From contig NC_016133.3 of the NCBI RefSeq assembly GCF_000005505.3, forward strand, positions 46,031,237 to 46,095,236: DNA of 64,000 bases, written 5' to 3'. The position numbers and the translations under genes were made by a program. This document shows positions 46,266 through 56,905 of this stretch, piece by piece. Source of the stretch: Brachypodium distachyon. Its lineage: Eukaryota > Streptophyta > Magnoliopsida > Poales > Poaceae. Each line of letters begins with the position of its first letter. The first letter of the stretch is position 1. The notes below the pieces were generated by a model that saw nothing but the letters and a program-made list of their open reading frames with translations, had not been told where the DNA came from and searched no databases.

Positions 46266-47288
46266 CTGCAAGAAGGTGATCCACAGTTAATTATATAGCA
46301 GTGGCAAGCCGGCAATTGTCAGCTTCAGGCCGACTATTCTAAACCCGACCTAAATCTCGGGGAATAGTGTTTGAAGTTTCTAAGCTTCAGGCCGACTATT
46401 CTAAACTCGACCCGAATCTCGGGGAATAGTGTTTGAAGTTTCTAAGCCTCAGGCCGACTATTCTAAACTCGACCTGAATCTCGGGGAATAGTGTTTGAAG
46501 TTTCTAAGCTTCAGGCCGACTATTCCAAACTCGACCTGAATCACGGGGAATAGTGTTTGAAGTTTCTAAGCCTCAGGCCGACTATTCTAAACTCGACCTG
46601 AATCTCGGGGAATAGTGTTTGAAGTTTCTAAACTTCAGGCCGACTATTTTAAACTCGAGCTGAATCTCGGAGAATAGTGTTTGAAGTTTCTAAGCTTCAG
46701 GCCGACTATTCCAAACTCGACCTGAATCTCGGGAAATAGTGTTTGAAGTTTCTAAGCCTCAGGCCGACTATTCTAAACTCGACCTGAATCTCGGGGAATA
46801 GTGTTTGAAGTTTCTAAGCTTCAGGCCGACTATTCTAAACTCGACCTGAATCTTGGAGAATAGTGTTTGAAGTTTCTAAGCTTCAACCGACTATTCTAAA
46901 CCCGGCCTGAATCTCGGGGAATAGTGTTTGAAGTTTCTAACCTTCAGGCTGACTATTCTAAACTCGACCTGAATATCGAGGAATAGTGTTTGAAGTTTCT
47001 AAGCTTCAGCCGACTATTCTAAACCCAGCCTGAATCTCGGGGAATAGTGTTTGAAGTTTCTAAGCTTCAGGCCGACTATTCTAAACTCGACCTGAATCTT
47101 GGGGAATAGTGTTTGAAGTTTCTAACCTTCAGGTCGACTATTCTAAACCCGGCCTGAATCTCGGGGAATAGCGTTTGAAGTTTTGTGAAGTAAGCTTCAG
47201 GCCGAATAATTTTTACTCGCCCTAAACCTCAGGGACTAGGAGTATACATACTAGAGATGGAATAAAAAACTTCAAAGGATTTTTGTAC
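46266..47288 (-). other. Intron 4 of the antisense gene, containing the tandem array
   Basis: Donor GAG|GTACAA (exon ends 47289) and acceptor CTTGCAG|AGC (exon begins 46265), phase 0, 1,023 bp. Splicing joins ...AAE to SCMNKHNATFKILLASH in one frame. The other introns of this gene are 74-114 bp, so this one appears to have grown by tandem duplication. Confidence 0.65.
46318..47200. repeat. 62-bp tandem array, about 14 copies
   Basis: The unit begins AAGCTTCAGGCCGACTATTC and ends GTTTGAAGTTTCT. Copies start at about 46320, 46382, 46444, 46506, 46568, 46630, 46692, 46754, 46816, 46878 (2 bp short), 46938, 47000, 47061 and 47123, with a partial at 47190. Copies differ by a few substitutions each. 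The unit has no spacers and no coding potential. Confidence 0.9.
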
Positions 47289-48768
47289 CTCGGCAGCTCG
47301 GCTGGACTCGAACAGGGCGACCCTCGCCTGGAAAATCTGGGCCGCCACCGACTCCGGAGTTGCCGCCACAGGTGGTGGCCCCACCAGAGCATTCTGTTGC
47401 GCTGTCTGGATGGTGCCGGAGTTGACCTCGTAGCTGTTGGCGCTGTTCCAGTCCATGACATACTGGCCAAGCGATACCCAGCTGTGCCCGCTTGTTGTCC
47501 TAAGAGGAACTCCCTGAGTACCTCGGATGGATGGCGAGCCGGAAAAACTCGGAGGCTGTTGTCCCGCCGGGATGGCTGAACTCCTGGTCCATTTAGCCCG
47601 CGCAGCCGCTAACTGTGTCGATTGCGGCAGCGGTGGCGGTGGCAGCGGCGGCGTTGCTGTCGCTTGAGGTTGTTGGGGTTGTGTTGTCGGCTGATGAGGA
47701 GGATCCGCAGCCAACGGCTGCGGCTGCACGTCAGGCGCTGCCGGCGAAGGAGCAGCCCCGGCCGCCGATGTCCCGGCTTGAGCGACGCTCGAAGCGTCGA
47801 TGCCAGGGTCAACATCCCGAATGGGAGATGTCGGATCTGCGGCGGTCTCGATTTCCCCCGTGGCCTGGGTAGAAGGCTCTGCACTTGGGGACGAGGTTGC
47901 CGGGATCTCGGACGCTCTGTAGATCTGAGACTGTGTAGCCATCAGAGCCTCCCTGCAGGAATGAAATATTGTTACCTTCATGTCGATTAAGAAAATACCG
48001 ACATTAGAGATCGAAACGGTGTAAATCTTACCCGACGACCATGGGCTTCGCTTCATGGTCCTGGGAAGATCGGTGTCGGCAATGCCCTTCTCGCCGGCCG
48101 ACACCGTAGCAGCAGCAGGAGCCGACACCGTAGCAGTAGCAGGATCATCCAAGTCATCTGTTCCCGGACCAATGCAGGCATGAGTATTTTGGAGATAAGT
48201 ATTCTGATATCTATAAGAGGAGGTCGGGAATTATTACCTACGGCACGACGGGGGCCGGCATGAGGAATTGGCATATGATCCTCTGAGTCCGGGTCTTCCG
48301 GGTCAGCTCCCAAGCGATCGCTTTCGAAGCGCTTGTCCGGCGAATGCCCGTCCTCATTGCGCTGGAGCGTGAATCTCCGCATAAAATTATAAGGTTGCGC
48401 CGAGATAAGATATTGTCGGTCCGGCATACAGCCATGTCGGACGAAAATCGAAGATGCATGTGAGTAATAACTTACCAAGGGCGCACGGTTCTTCAGGCTG
48501 TACGGAACCATGCCCGACCCCAATTCTCGGACATGTTCGTCTTGGCGATCGCCTTGACTCGGCGCCGGACCTCGAACTTATCCAGCATGATGGTTGAGAC
48601 CCGGTTCGGGTCAAACCGGCCACTATGGAAACACATTTTGTGTGCCGGCGTTGGAGCGAGCAGACCCGCCGGAACACAAAGGTAGCCGGCAGATCGTCGG
48701 CCGTCATCCCGTTCTCCTTGAGCGCGATGATGCCGGCATGAACCTCATTGATCTCCGGAAGAGAATCC

Positions 48769-50096
48769 TGTTGGGAATATGCCCTAGAGGCAATCATGTA
48801 TGATGTAATTCCCAATGTATTCATAAATATTATTAAGTTGTCCTTGTTTGAACATCTGATATGTATCATTGAATATGTGATTTGATTGTGGAACTATGTA
48901 TTCATGTTGTTCATACTAAATTGTCCTTAGTCATTGAGGTTGTGCTGGACACATAACCTAAACTAATGTGAAAGTTGGCTGATGACTCGGTTCCACTTGT
49001 CATGGGCATGGTGATGTCATTCCAGCTTACACGGACTCGGCTAAAGAGTTTAGCGAGTCGGACTGACCCATACTGAGATGCAACGAGTAGGTCGTCATTT
49101 GCATGTCTCAATCAATGTAATCCTTAGACCTGAGGTTATCGCACAATCCGAGTTGTGGATCACCAACTTAGGTTCTGTCAAACGTTGTTCCGTAACAGGG
49201 CAGTTATAAAGGCAGAGTTCGGGTTGACTGAGAATCAAGCTGTGTGATGTGGATAACCAAGATGGGATTTTGCCCCTCCGACTGGAGAGATATTCTCTGG
49301 GCCCTCTCGAGTGATATGATTCAGGAAGCATGGCCATGCGCGACTCGGTTAACTGTTAACCGGGTCGATCGACTAAGAGTTAGTCGGATGAATCGTATAT
49401 CACAGATCAAGAAGAGAGTTGAACTATTAAAGGGATGACGATTAATCGCCTATAGTTCGACAAGGTATATCGTGAGGCAAAAGTGACTAAGACGTATGTC
49501 ACATTGGAAGGTACGTCGTCATGACTCGATGGTACTTGGGAGTCGGCACGTTCTGCTAGGAGCCGCTACCGATTGATCGATTGTGAGTCGGACTCCAATC
49601 GTGTCCAAGTCGCCATGAGCCTGCGGGGTCACACACTTAAGAGCGGGAGCAAGTATTTGGTCGGGTTGGACCCGAACTGGAATTGGGCTGACAATGCGAG
49701 TTGGACTCGCAGGGTGGATGGGCCACAAGGCTTGGAGCCCACTTCCACTCGATATATAAGCAGGGGCGTGGGATGCCTAAGGGGCACGGTTTTTCCACTC
49801 TCATGCGTTGAGAACCCTAGCCCGATTCAGTTCAACCGTCGCACCGGACCTAGCAGTCCGCCGCCGGAGCTCCTCCTCGCACGTGTGGATACCGGCAGAG
49901 GTGCTGTACGTTCAGCACTTCAACGATCGCGGGATTGGATCGGCTGGATCGGATCGAGGGACTGCACTGCATCAAGGCGCCGCATCAATAGTCCGCAACT
50001 GCGCGTCTAGTGGTAATCCTCGTGGCCTTCTACCTCGGCTAGATCTTGGGAGTTCGCGTAGGAAAAGTTTTTTGTTTATCTCTACGCGCCCCTTCA
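48769..50096 (+). mobile_element. G: solo Copia LTR in the first exon of the antisense gene
   Basis: Starts TGTTGGGAATATGCCC and ends CCCCTTCA, with a perfect AATCC duplication (48764-48768, 50097-50101). It contains a TATA-like GATATATAAG (about 49753). No internal region is present. It is related to, but distinct from, the LTR of B. Removing it with one AATCC restores the antisense-gene frame (Y-D-P-K-D-S-L-P-E). Confidence 0.9.
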
Positions 50097-50972
50097 AATC
50101 CTTGGGGTCATACCTCCAGTTCTTCTTCTCCTCCGGTGGACCGACTACGAATCCCGGCAGGTTGATTCCGTCGGTGTCGGAGATGTTCTTGACATAAAAG
50201 AAAGTCTTGAGCCATTTCTTGCAAGACTCAAGACCTTGAATCCGAGGAAAGATGGAACCCCGACGGGGTATGACGGTGGTGGCACCGCATTGGGTCATGG
50301 GCTTAGCGGCGCCGGGATTATCTTTGTCAGGAAGGACCTGGGGCCGGAACATAAAGCATTTGGCCCACAGGTCAACAGAAAGCCAGAGGCCGAGATAACT
50401 CTCACAGCAGGTGACGAAGGTGGTGAGGCTGTAGGCCGAAGTGGTCGAGAAATTGCCGGATGAAGTCGCTAACCGGGAGCCCGAACCCGCTTTCGAAATG
50501 AGAAACAAAGACGACACACTCACCGGGCTTGGGTGTCGGCACGACCTCGTCGCCGGGAATCCGGCATTCCACCTTCTCCGGGATCCGCCGGGTGTGGTGG
50601 AGCCAATCAATGTCCGCCGGTGACATGTCGGAGCCCTTCCATCCGGCGCGCTCCGAGCCGGCGTCCTCCTCGGTATGCTGAACGGAGGGGTGAAGAAGCC
50701 ACGGTGGCAGCATCACGGGAGGAAGAAGCCATGGTGAAAGATTAGATATGGTTTGGCTCCGACGAGAAAGCGGCAGCACGAGGTGCGGGCGAGCAAGGGA
50801 ACGGCGGTGAAAAGGCAGGCGAGTGAGAGCAAGAACGCAGTGGCGAGCTTGGCTGTAGGAGGCAAGGAAGCGCGGCGGCAGAGGGCTCCAAGCTTGCGGC
50901 AATGGCGGGCGCGCGAGAGCAGAGAAGGAGCTAGGGCTTCGAGGGAAAGTGAAAGGCTTTCACCCCGTCCCC

Positions 50973-50981
50973 CTATTTATA
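50973..50981 (-). promoter_or_regulatory. TATA box of the antisense gene
   Basis: On the minus strand the sequence is TATAAATAG followed by GGGGACGGGG, 241 bp before the ATG at 50732. The leader contains AAGCCCTAGC, a sequence common in plant 5' UTRs. It lies between the antisense ORF and the 3' LTR, so it is a separate internal promoter and not part of the LTR. Confidence 0.6.
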
Positions 50982-51541
50982 GCCGAGGCGCAATCATGGG
51001 GCGCAGATCTTCCGCGCCAACGGTCCCGTGGCCAACGGTAAAACCGCACACGATCATGGGAGCAATTAACCCCATAAACGGTGCACACGCGTGATTACTG
51101 CGCAACGTGGCGCAGTGAATCCCACCGAATCCGGGGAGATAAGGCATTGCGCGGAAACCGAAATTGCCCCTCTTAATGGCCTGCTGGTTTTCCTATCTGA
51201 TGGGACGATACGTTCGCCTCAAAAGGCGCGCCGGCAGTACTTCTGGTCTTATCTTCCCGTTATTAAAGCAAAGCGCAGAATATGCGCGACAGGTGGCATC
51301 AATGTCGGCAGAAACGGCTTCTCTATGGACGACCGCGATAAAAATAGGAATCTCGGCTCAAAGCTGAAAATACCACGCCGACTATACATGTCGGTGTTGC
51401 TAGATCTCTTCTAAGAAAGCTCGGGATCGTTTCGGCATTTTCCTTGGTCTAGCCCTACTAGGCTCTGAGTTATCTAAGTTTTGGGAAACTGTCGTGGCCC
51501 GACATCTTTCCCTGTCGGACCGCAACTGATTCGGGGACTAG
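50982..51541. other. A region between antisense promoter and 3' LTR
   Basis: 560 bp without a recognisable gene; presumably upstream promoter sequence of the antisense gene. A short purine-rich stretch (TCGGGGACTAG, 51531-51541) next to the LTR is the likely polypurine tract of A. Confidence 0.5.
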
Positions 51542-52376
51542 TGTCGAGGGGATGACCCCGGGTAGGGTCATGACGACATATATTAGCCGGGATAACAAGA
51601 GCAAAGCCGGTGTAAGCAAGTATGCCGGCATCTTTGAGCCGACTTAATAACATGCCGACATCTTTGAGCCGACTTAATAACATGCCGGCTTACTTTTGGT
51701 ATGCCGGCATATCTATCTTGTCTTATATGATTGCAAAATAAACACGAGCTATCTGATCTCGGCTCAGGCCGGGATGCGCCAACGGTCTTATCCTGGGCAC
51801 ATGGTGCAAAGTAAAGCAACGCTCCCTTTATGACGGAAAAGTAGGCGTTGCTTACGTCACTGTGCCAGGTGACTGCATAGTGACGTGTCTTGAAGGACTG
51901 ATGACGAAGGCCGGGACATGGCTACAGTGCCGCCACCTGGCAGTACGAGAAGCACAAAGGTGCATTGTCCCCTCCCAAACAATCCGGAGGGGACCATGGG
52001 GCGTACCCGGCGGGCCCGGTGGTAGCTAGGGTTTGCGCTTTTGGTCCACATGTCAGTGTGACACCAGCGGCCTATAAATAGAAGCACCACCCCTCCTGTG
52101 TGAGGGTTCCTTCACTTAGCCATCTAGGGCTTTTCCTTCTTCTTCTTCCTCCTCAAGAAACAGCTCAAGGAGTACCATTTAGCCCTCTGTATCTCGGGTA
52201 ATACAACAAAGCAGGAGTAGGAGTTTTACCTCATCTAGAGGGCTCCGAACCGTAAACACCGCGTGTTCTTGTACTGTGCGTGGTTCAAATCACGTCCTCT
52301 CTCCTTCGGTTCCTCCTTCGTCCATCGGTCACATCTTAAGCCATCCCATGGCATCTGCCGTGACACCACCGCGACA
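51542..52376 (+). repeat. Element A 3' LTR
   Basis: 835 bp, TGTCGAGGG...GCGACA, aligning with the 5' LTR. TATAAATAG is at 52073-52081. It lacks insertion H and has a local duplication of about 35 bp (CGACATCTTTGAGCCGACTT, 51655-51695). It is followed by the CATAT duplication. Confidence 0.9.
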
Positions 52377-52381
52377 CATAT

Positions 52382-54530
52382 AAGGCAGGGGGTTTATGTG
52401 TAAAAATATGTTTTTTTTAAAAGGAGGGCAAGCTCCGGCCTCTGCATCGATCGATGCACACACTCATTGTAAAAATATGTCTAAGTGGCAGACTAGGTTC
52501 CCACCTTTCATTTTGATCAAAGCCGTATGTTCTTGATCCGATTGTTTACAATGGTAGTATGCAAGTTTGCACCAAATGAGGTTTTTACTGGATACGTCGC
52601 TTTCTAACAGTGGAACTTACTATATACTGGATCGTCAGCTCGATCAAAGTTATGGAAAAAGTTTGTACTAGGGATGGCTTACTTTACCAAGTTTCACGCC
52701 GGTTTCAAGTGGAACAAGATTTGAACATCACCTAATATATAGACCGCGTTGGCTGAATCGTTCGACCCTTTGGATCTTGTAGTGCTGGTCCGGTGGCCAT
52801 TGCCAGCCACAGCCGCCGCCGAGTTCCGCCGCACCCTCGCCCTCGGGTTCCGGCCGCCGCAGTTGGGCAGAGGAGGGACATGGGTAGGAGGAGGGACGAG
52901 GAAGAGATGCGCTCAGGAGAGACGAGCGGGCGATGTGAACCAACTTGCGCTGGTCAATTTCATCGGCTCACGTGGTACATCATATGGCACGAATATTCGT
53001 TCGGGGTGGCTCCGCTCACACGTCCCTCGCCAACCAAACAAGCCATTTGGCACAGCGCGAGGGTGGCCCTGACCCTGAACCAAACAGACCCTTAGATTGT
53101 CACGGTAGGGTATTTGCAGTTCTGCACCGTTGGCCGGATTTCCAACTCAAGATCCAACTGAGGCGTTGTGAAAAGAAAACGAGTATCCAACTGAGGATGA
53201 TGGTACTGCCTTTAGGCATCCGGTTCCTGAGATGGGCAACAATTTTAACTAAAGAACGTACCAATCGGTGGGATTTGCTCGCCTATGCAAGTCACCGTCA
53301 ATGTCTGCCTCGTTGGCACATATAAAAGTGGCCGAGCAACGGAAAACGTAAATGGGAAATCATTAATATCTCGCTCACGGTTTGATTTGGTCTCGCACCT
53401 CATGTTCTTGCCCAGCCTCATTCGTTGTCTCTGTCTCATGTTTGTTCTTGATGATGTCCACAAGACGACAGAACTACAGAAGACATAGATATTGTTTGGG
53501 ATTAAAGTTGTCGCATCGATGATGTCTAAGAAAAGTGTGTATCAGATTAGCTGATAGTCAAAAGAAATGAAGGAGTAAACTAATAACACGTCTTATCACA
53601 AATTTGTGGGAAAATGACAGATTTTATTACAGGTGAAAAGTTTCTGACATCATTTATTTTTACACGAAATTTCTGAAACAATTGAATTTACTTACTCTGA
53701 GATTTTGACAGAATTGATCACGTGGGAAATTTTAATTTTTAGTAGCCCTGAGGCAGGAATGCTGTTACCAGAACCACTGGAGCTCCTTCCAAATCCCAAT
53801 CTTACTTATAGCCTACATGCATGCCAAGTCAGCACCATGTCAGCTAACAAAGTTGTAGGCTGATAAAATTGTTCCATATTCTTCCTGAAATAAATAAAAT
53901 AAAATTATTCCATATTCTTAAATCTGATAAAAGGCTTAAACTCCATCATAAGTTGCTTCAGAGAATTTTAAGTCAATGGAGAAAGGATTTGCTTTGTTCG
54001 AGTACACTTGATCTGACCAATCTCTTTCAGTCCGTCACTGAAACAAGTCCTTGGTGAAGGAACATGGACGATCCGAATCCGATGCTTGCTCCAGTCGCTG
54101 AAATATCACAGCACAGGGAGGGAAATTTCTTCTGTTCCATTTTTGGGCTGGGGGTGCGAGAAGGTCGCGGGCGGTCGGTGGTGGCATTTTGGCAACGATG
54201 CCTGGCAATAATGGCAGGAGGGTCACGTTGCCTTCTCTCTCCCTCCTCCCTCTTTCCTTCTCCTGGCCCGCGCCCATAAATCTGGCGGGAACCAAAGATG
54301 GCCGCGCGCCATTTTTAGTCACGGCACGCGTCATCCATCCTCTTCTGCAGCCCAAAAAGCCAATACAGCCCCCGGTTTCTTGCCTCCTCTTTTTCTCCCC
54401 TCCCGTTCATCGGCTCCAATTCTTCTTGGCTTTTCTCTTCGCGGAGATAAGATTGTGGCGTCACTGCCACCCTCACGGGCAGGGCAAGGCACAAGAAGCT
54501 TTCCCGTGTTCCCTTTTTTTTTTACTTGCT
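52382..54530. other. Host intergenic DNA upstream of the Nudix gene
   Basis: No confident gene or element. It contains a phrase common near grass genes (AAGGAGGGCAAGCTCCGGCC, 52421-52440) and short frames without domains. The part after about 54060 is CT-rich and may include promoter and 5' UTR of the next gene. Confidence 0.55.
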
Positions 54531-54533
54531 GTT

Positions 54534-54540
54534 TATAAGG
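54534..54540 (+). promoter_or_regulatory. Possible TATA box of the Nudix gene
   Basis: TATAAGG, 89 bp before the first in-frame ATG. The position is plausible, but it is a weak match and there is no other support. Confidence 0.35.
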
Positions 54541-54622
54541 TGGGTAACAGATTTCGCTTTCCTTTCGTCTTGTTGACATCGATCTTTCCACCCTTTGTTT
54601 TCTTGGTTCGCGGTGTGCTCAC

Positions 54623-56905
54623 ATGTCCAGCCTCGTTCTCGCGTGCCCAGCAATGTCGTCGTCGTCGCCGGACAAGGTGCTCGCCAGGAAGGGCCGCCAC
54701 AAGCAGCGGTACGACAACGAGTACCGCCTCGTTGCAGGGTCAGTGCCGCCTTCAATTCTATTCTAGATATCCCCCCGATTGCTTTTCTGCATCGGCTAAT
54801 CCCTTGCTCTCCTTCTCCTGATTCATTCTTCTTCGGGTTGGTTGCCTCCACACAGGTGTGTCCCGTACAGAACGAAGAAGGACGAGGGGAACCCCTGCAG
54901 CCTCGGCAACGACCCGGGCCGGATGGAGGTGCTCATGATCTCCACGCCCAACCGCACTGACATGGTCTTCCCAAAGGTACGGCTCCTCGAAATTGACTTC
55001 ATCAGGCCGTTTAAATCGATCTTTGGAGGCATTGTGAGAGAACCACTGATGAACCGGTATGCTGATGTTTCTTGTCAGGGCGGGTGGGAGGACGACGAGG
55101 ACGTCTACGAGGCGGCAAGCCGCGAGGCCATGGAGGAGGCCGGCGTCAAGGGCATCATTGATGTAAATACTGGCTCCACTCACCTTGTGATATCCCCTTC
55201 ATTGTGATTGCTTGTGCCCCTTCTGCAATTTCAATATCTTTGGGTCCAATGCTCTTACTAGTACAGTTTAGTTCTTGGTAGTTGTACAACAATGATGACC
55301 TATGGAGTGATGGCACTCACTGCTGTGCCAATGTTATGTGGCCAAGTTCTGTTTCAAGTTCAGAAATTAGGCGTACAAAACCCACCAAACACACACACCT
55401 CACGGCACACTCAAGAATGCATGCCTATAGTTGTAAGGCAGCAGATGAATCCGCGGCTTCGCAGTCGCGGAGGGGGGGATCACGCTGACGCACCGGCACA
55501 CTCACGTGTGTGTAAAGGTGGGGAACCAGGATTTGAATCCTTGTCCCCATCAAGGGGTCGTTCCCTGGGAAATTTTGGTGTGTCTGCAGTAATTAACTGC
55601 CACAGTTTGGAGCTATTGTCTACTTGCTCCCTGTCAGTTGAAAGCTCTACAATGGTAAACTAGGTTGTGGTTTACATCTCCAATCAGATAGGCTTTAACC
55701 TGTAGCAGACGGTATCGAGGGCAGTGCCATAAGTTGATGGTGACAATGCTTGGCAGGATCTTCTTCTAACATAGTAGCATCAGTATGTAGTTTGTCCTCA
55801 CAAAAAAAAGTATGTAGTTTGCAACTCCCACAACAAAGAAGAAAACTAGCGTTGACTAACTAACCGAACGAATATTGTAGAGCACAATGAGTTGGGGATA
55901 AACACATCATTACCCTTATTTTATTAAGATGGTATTCTGAAATGATTGTGATTTTTTAGTTGGGAAGATCTCGGTATGGAATTCAATATTATTCCCCTAT
56001 TTCCTTCCATCCTTCCTTGGCCGGCTTGTCAGAAATAATTTCCTTCAGATCCGAGTCAATAGGATGTTATTTTTATCTTGGTGCCTACATGATCTCAACC
56101 ACTATGCATGTGGTGTGTTTCCTGTTTGCCCTACAGTGCCTACAGCAGCTTAATTAGGGTTAGCCCTATTGTTGATGCATTTGTATCATTATGTTTGCTA
56201 GTACTTCCTACTTAGTATTTCTGTTTCCTGATTAATTCCTGTTTCCTGGTGCCTCTGATCATCTATTTAAGGTTAGCACAACTGCTAATTGGACCCCTAT
56301 ATGATCCGATGCAGCTTGCGGCATGGAATTATGGATTTGTGCTAGTTTCCAAATTCTGCAATGTAATTGTGACGCTTGCTGAGTTGAATGAGCCGGCGCT
56401 TTGAGTGTAAGAACTGATTATTGCCATTTGTTGTATCAGAGGGCTACCTTGGGACACTGGGTGTTCAAGAGCAAGAGCAGCCAGAAGAGCAACAGCCCCA
56501 GGGGAGCTTGCAAGGGCTATATCTTTGCCATGGAGGTCACCGAGGAGCTTGAGTCATGGCCGGAGCAGGCAACCCACGGCAGGCGATGGGTGAGCCCCTG
56601 TCCACTATAGTGTTCAACTTTCACTACTGTCAAGTCAATCCTAATTATATAACTCAGAACTGAGTATTTGAATTTGAAACTAACCTAACCTGAGCACTGT
56701 TACACTGCTGATGATCACTGAACAGGTTTCCCCAGGTGAAGCCTATCAGCTCTGTCGGTATGACTGGATGCGTGAGGCGCTCACTGCACTGCTGGAGCGG
56801 TTATCGATGATCGAAGCGGTGGGGTCGACGCAGGAACGGACTGATCAAACCGGCATGTACATAATGCTCCAAACGACATCTGATGGCGCAGTTGCATTGT
56901 GCTGA
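54623..56905 (+). CDS. Nudix hydrolase, five exons
   Basis: Exons 54623-54738, 54856-54976, 55079-55162, 56440-56589 and 56726-56905 join in one frame to 216 aa, with GT-AG introns of 117, 102, 1277 and 136 bp. A second in-frame ATG (54653) would give 206 aa. The Nudix box G-x5-E-x7-REUxEExGU is complete at residues 80-102 (GGWEDDE...REAMEEAGV) and is encoded by exon 3. Flanking conserved parts are EYRLVAGCVPYR, FPKGGW, CKGYIFAMEVTEELESWPE, RRWVSP and CRYDWMREAL. The arrangement resembles the plant NUDT12/13/16-17-18 group, some members of which are mitochondrial; these cleave nucleoside or inositol diphosphate-linked substrates using Mg2+ bound by the box glutamates. The exact substrate cannot be told. 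No stop or frameshift is seen, so it is probably functional. Confidence 0.9.
55163..56439 (+). other. Intron 3 of the Nudix gene
   Basis: 1,277 bp, donor GAT|GTAAAT and acceptor TATCAG|AGG, phase 0. It is much longer than the other introns. No confident transposable element was identified in it. Confidence 0.8.

Larger units (their letters stand above)
44988..50732 (-). pseudogene. Antisense multi-exon gene of element A (Tat additional ORF, Transposase_28-like N terminus)
   Basis: The ATG at 50732 (MASSSRDAA) lies 241 bp after a TATA box. The first exon has the segment found in rice 'putative gypsy-type transposon' proteins (PF04195 from memory): WKGSDMSPADIDWLHHTRR and later FFYVKNISDTDGINLPGF. 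It has frameshifts near 50690 and 50425 and is interrupted by G. Seven GT-AG introns fit: 48362-48475, 48158-48237, 47953-48031, 46266-47288, 46083-46162, 45955-46028 and 45590-45681. All but the third join exons in frame; the third is one base off. Later exons encode a Pro/Ser/Ala-rich part, a coiled coil (ARLKVQLKAQAEAHKTEVGQ) and an acidic tail. A TAG near 45714 is a former CAG. Function unknown. Confidence 0.8.
522..52376 (+). mobile_element. Element A: Ty3/Gypsy, Tat-lineage LTR retrotransposon, host of all the nested insertions
   Basis: Both ends are TG...CA LTRs (TGTCGAGGG... to ...CGACA), flanked by a perfect 5-bp duplication CATAT at 517-521 and 52377-52381. The order on the plus strand is LTR, PBS, gag (to 4684), protease (13371-13805), RT, RNase H and integrase (40852-44342), an antisense gene (50732-44988, minus strand), polypurine-like tract, LTR. 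The extra RNase H-like domain before integrase and the antisense ORF between pol and the 3' LTR are Tat-lineage traits. After subtracting insertions B, C, G and H the element is about 14 kb. The many stops, frameshifts and clearly diverged LTRs make it the oldest layer. Confidence 0.9.

Noticed and set aside
46318..47200. CRISPR-like regular array
   Set aside because: The 62-bp units are directly adjacent with no unique spacers, in a plant retrotransposon; it is a minisatellite.
55500..55580. tRNA or SINE B-box-like sequence (GGATTTGAATCC) in Nudix intron 3
   Set aside because: No matching A box, cloverleaf or A/T-rich tail with flanking duplications could be found.
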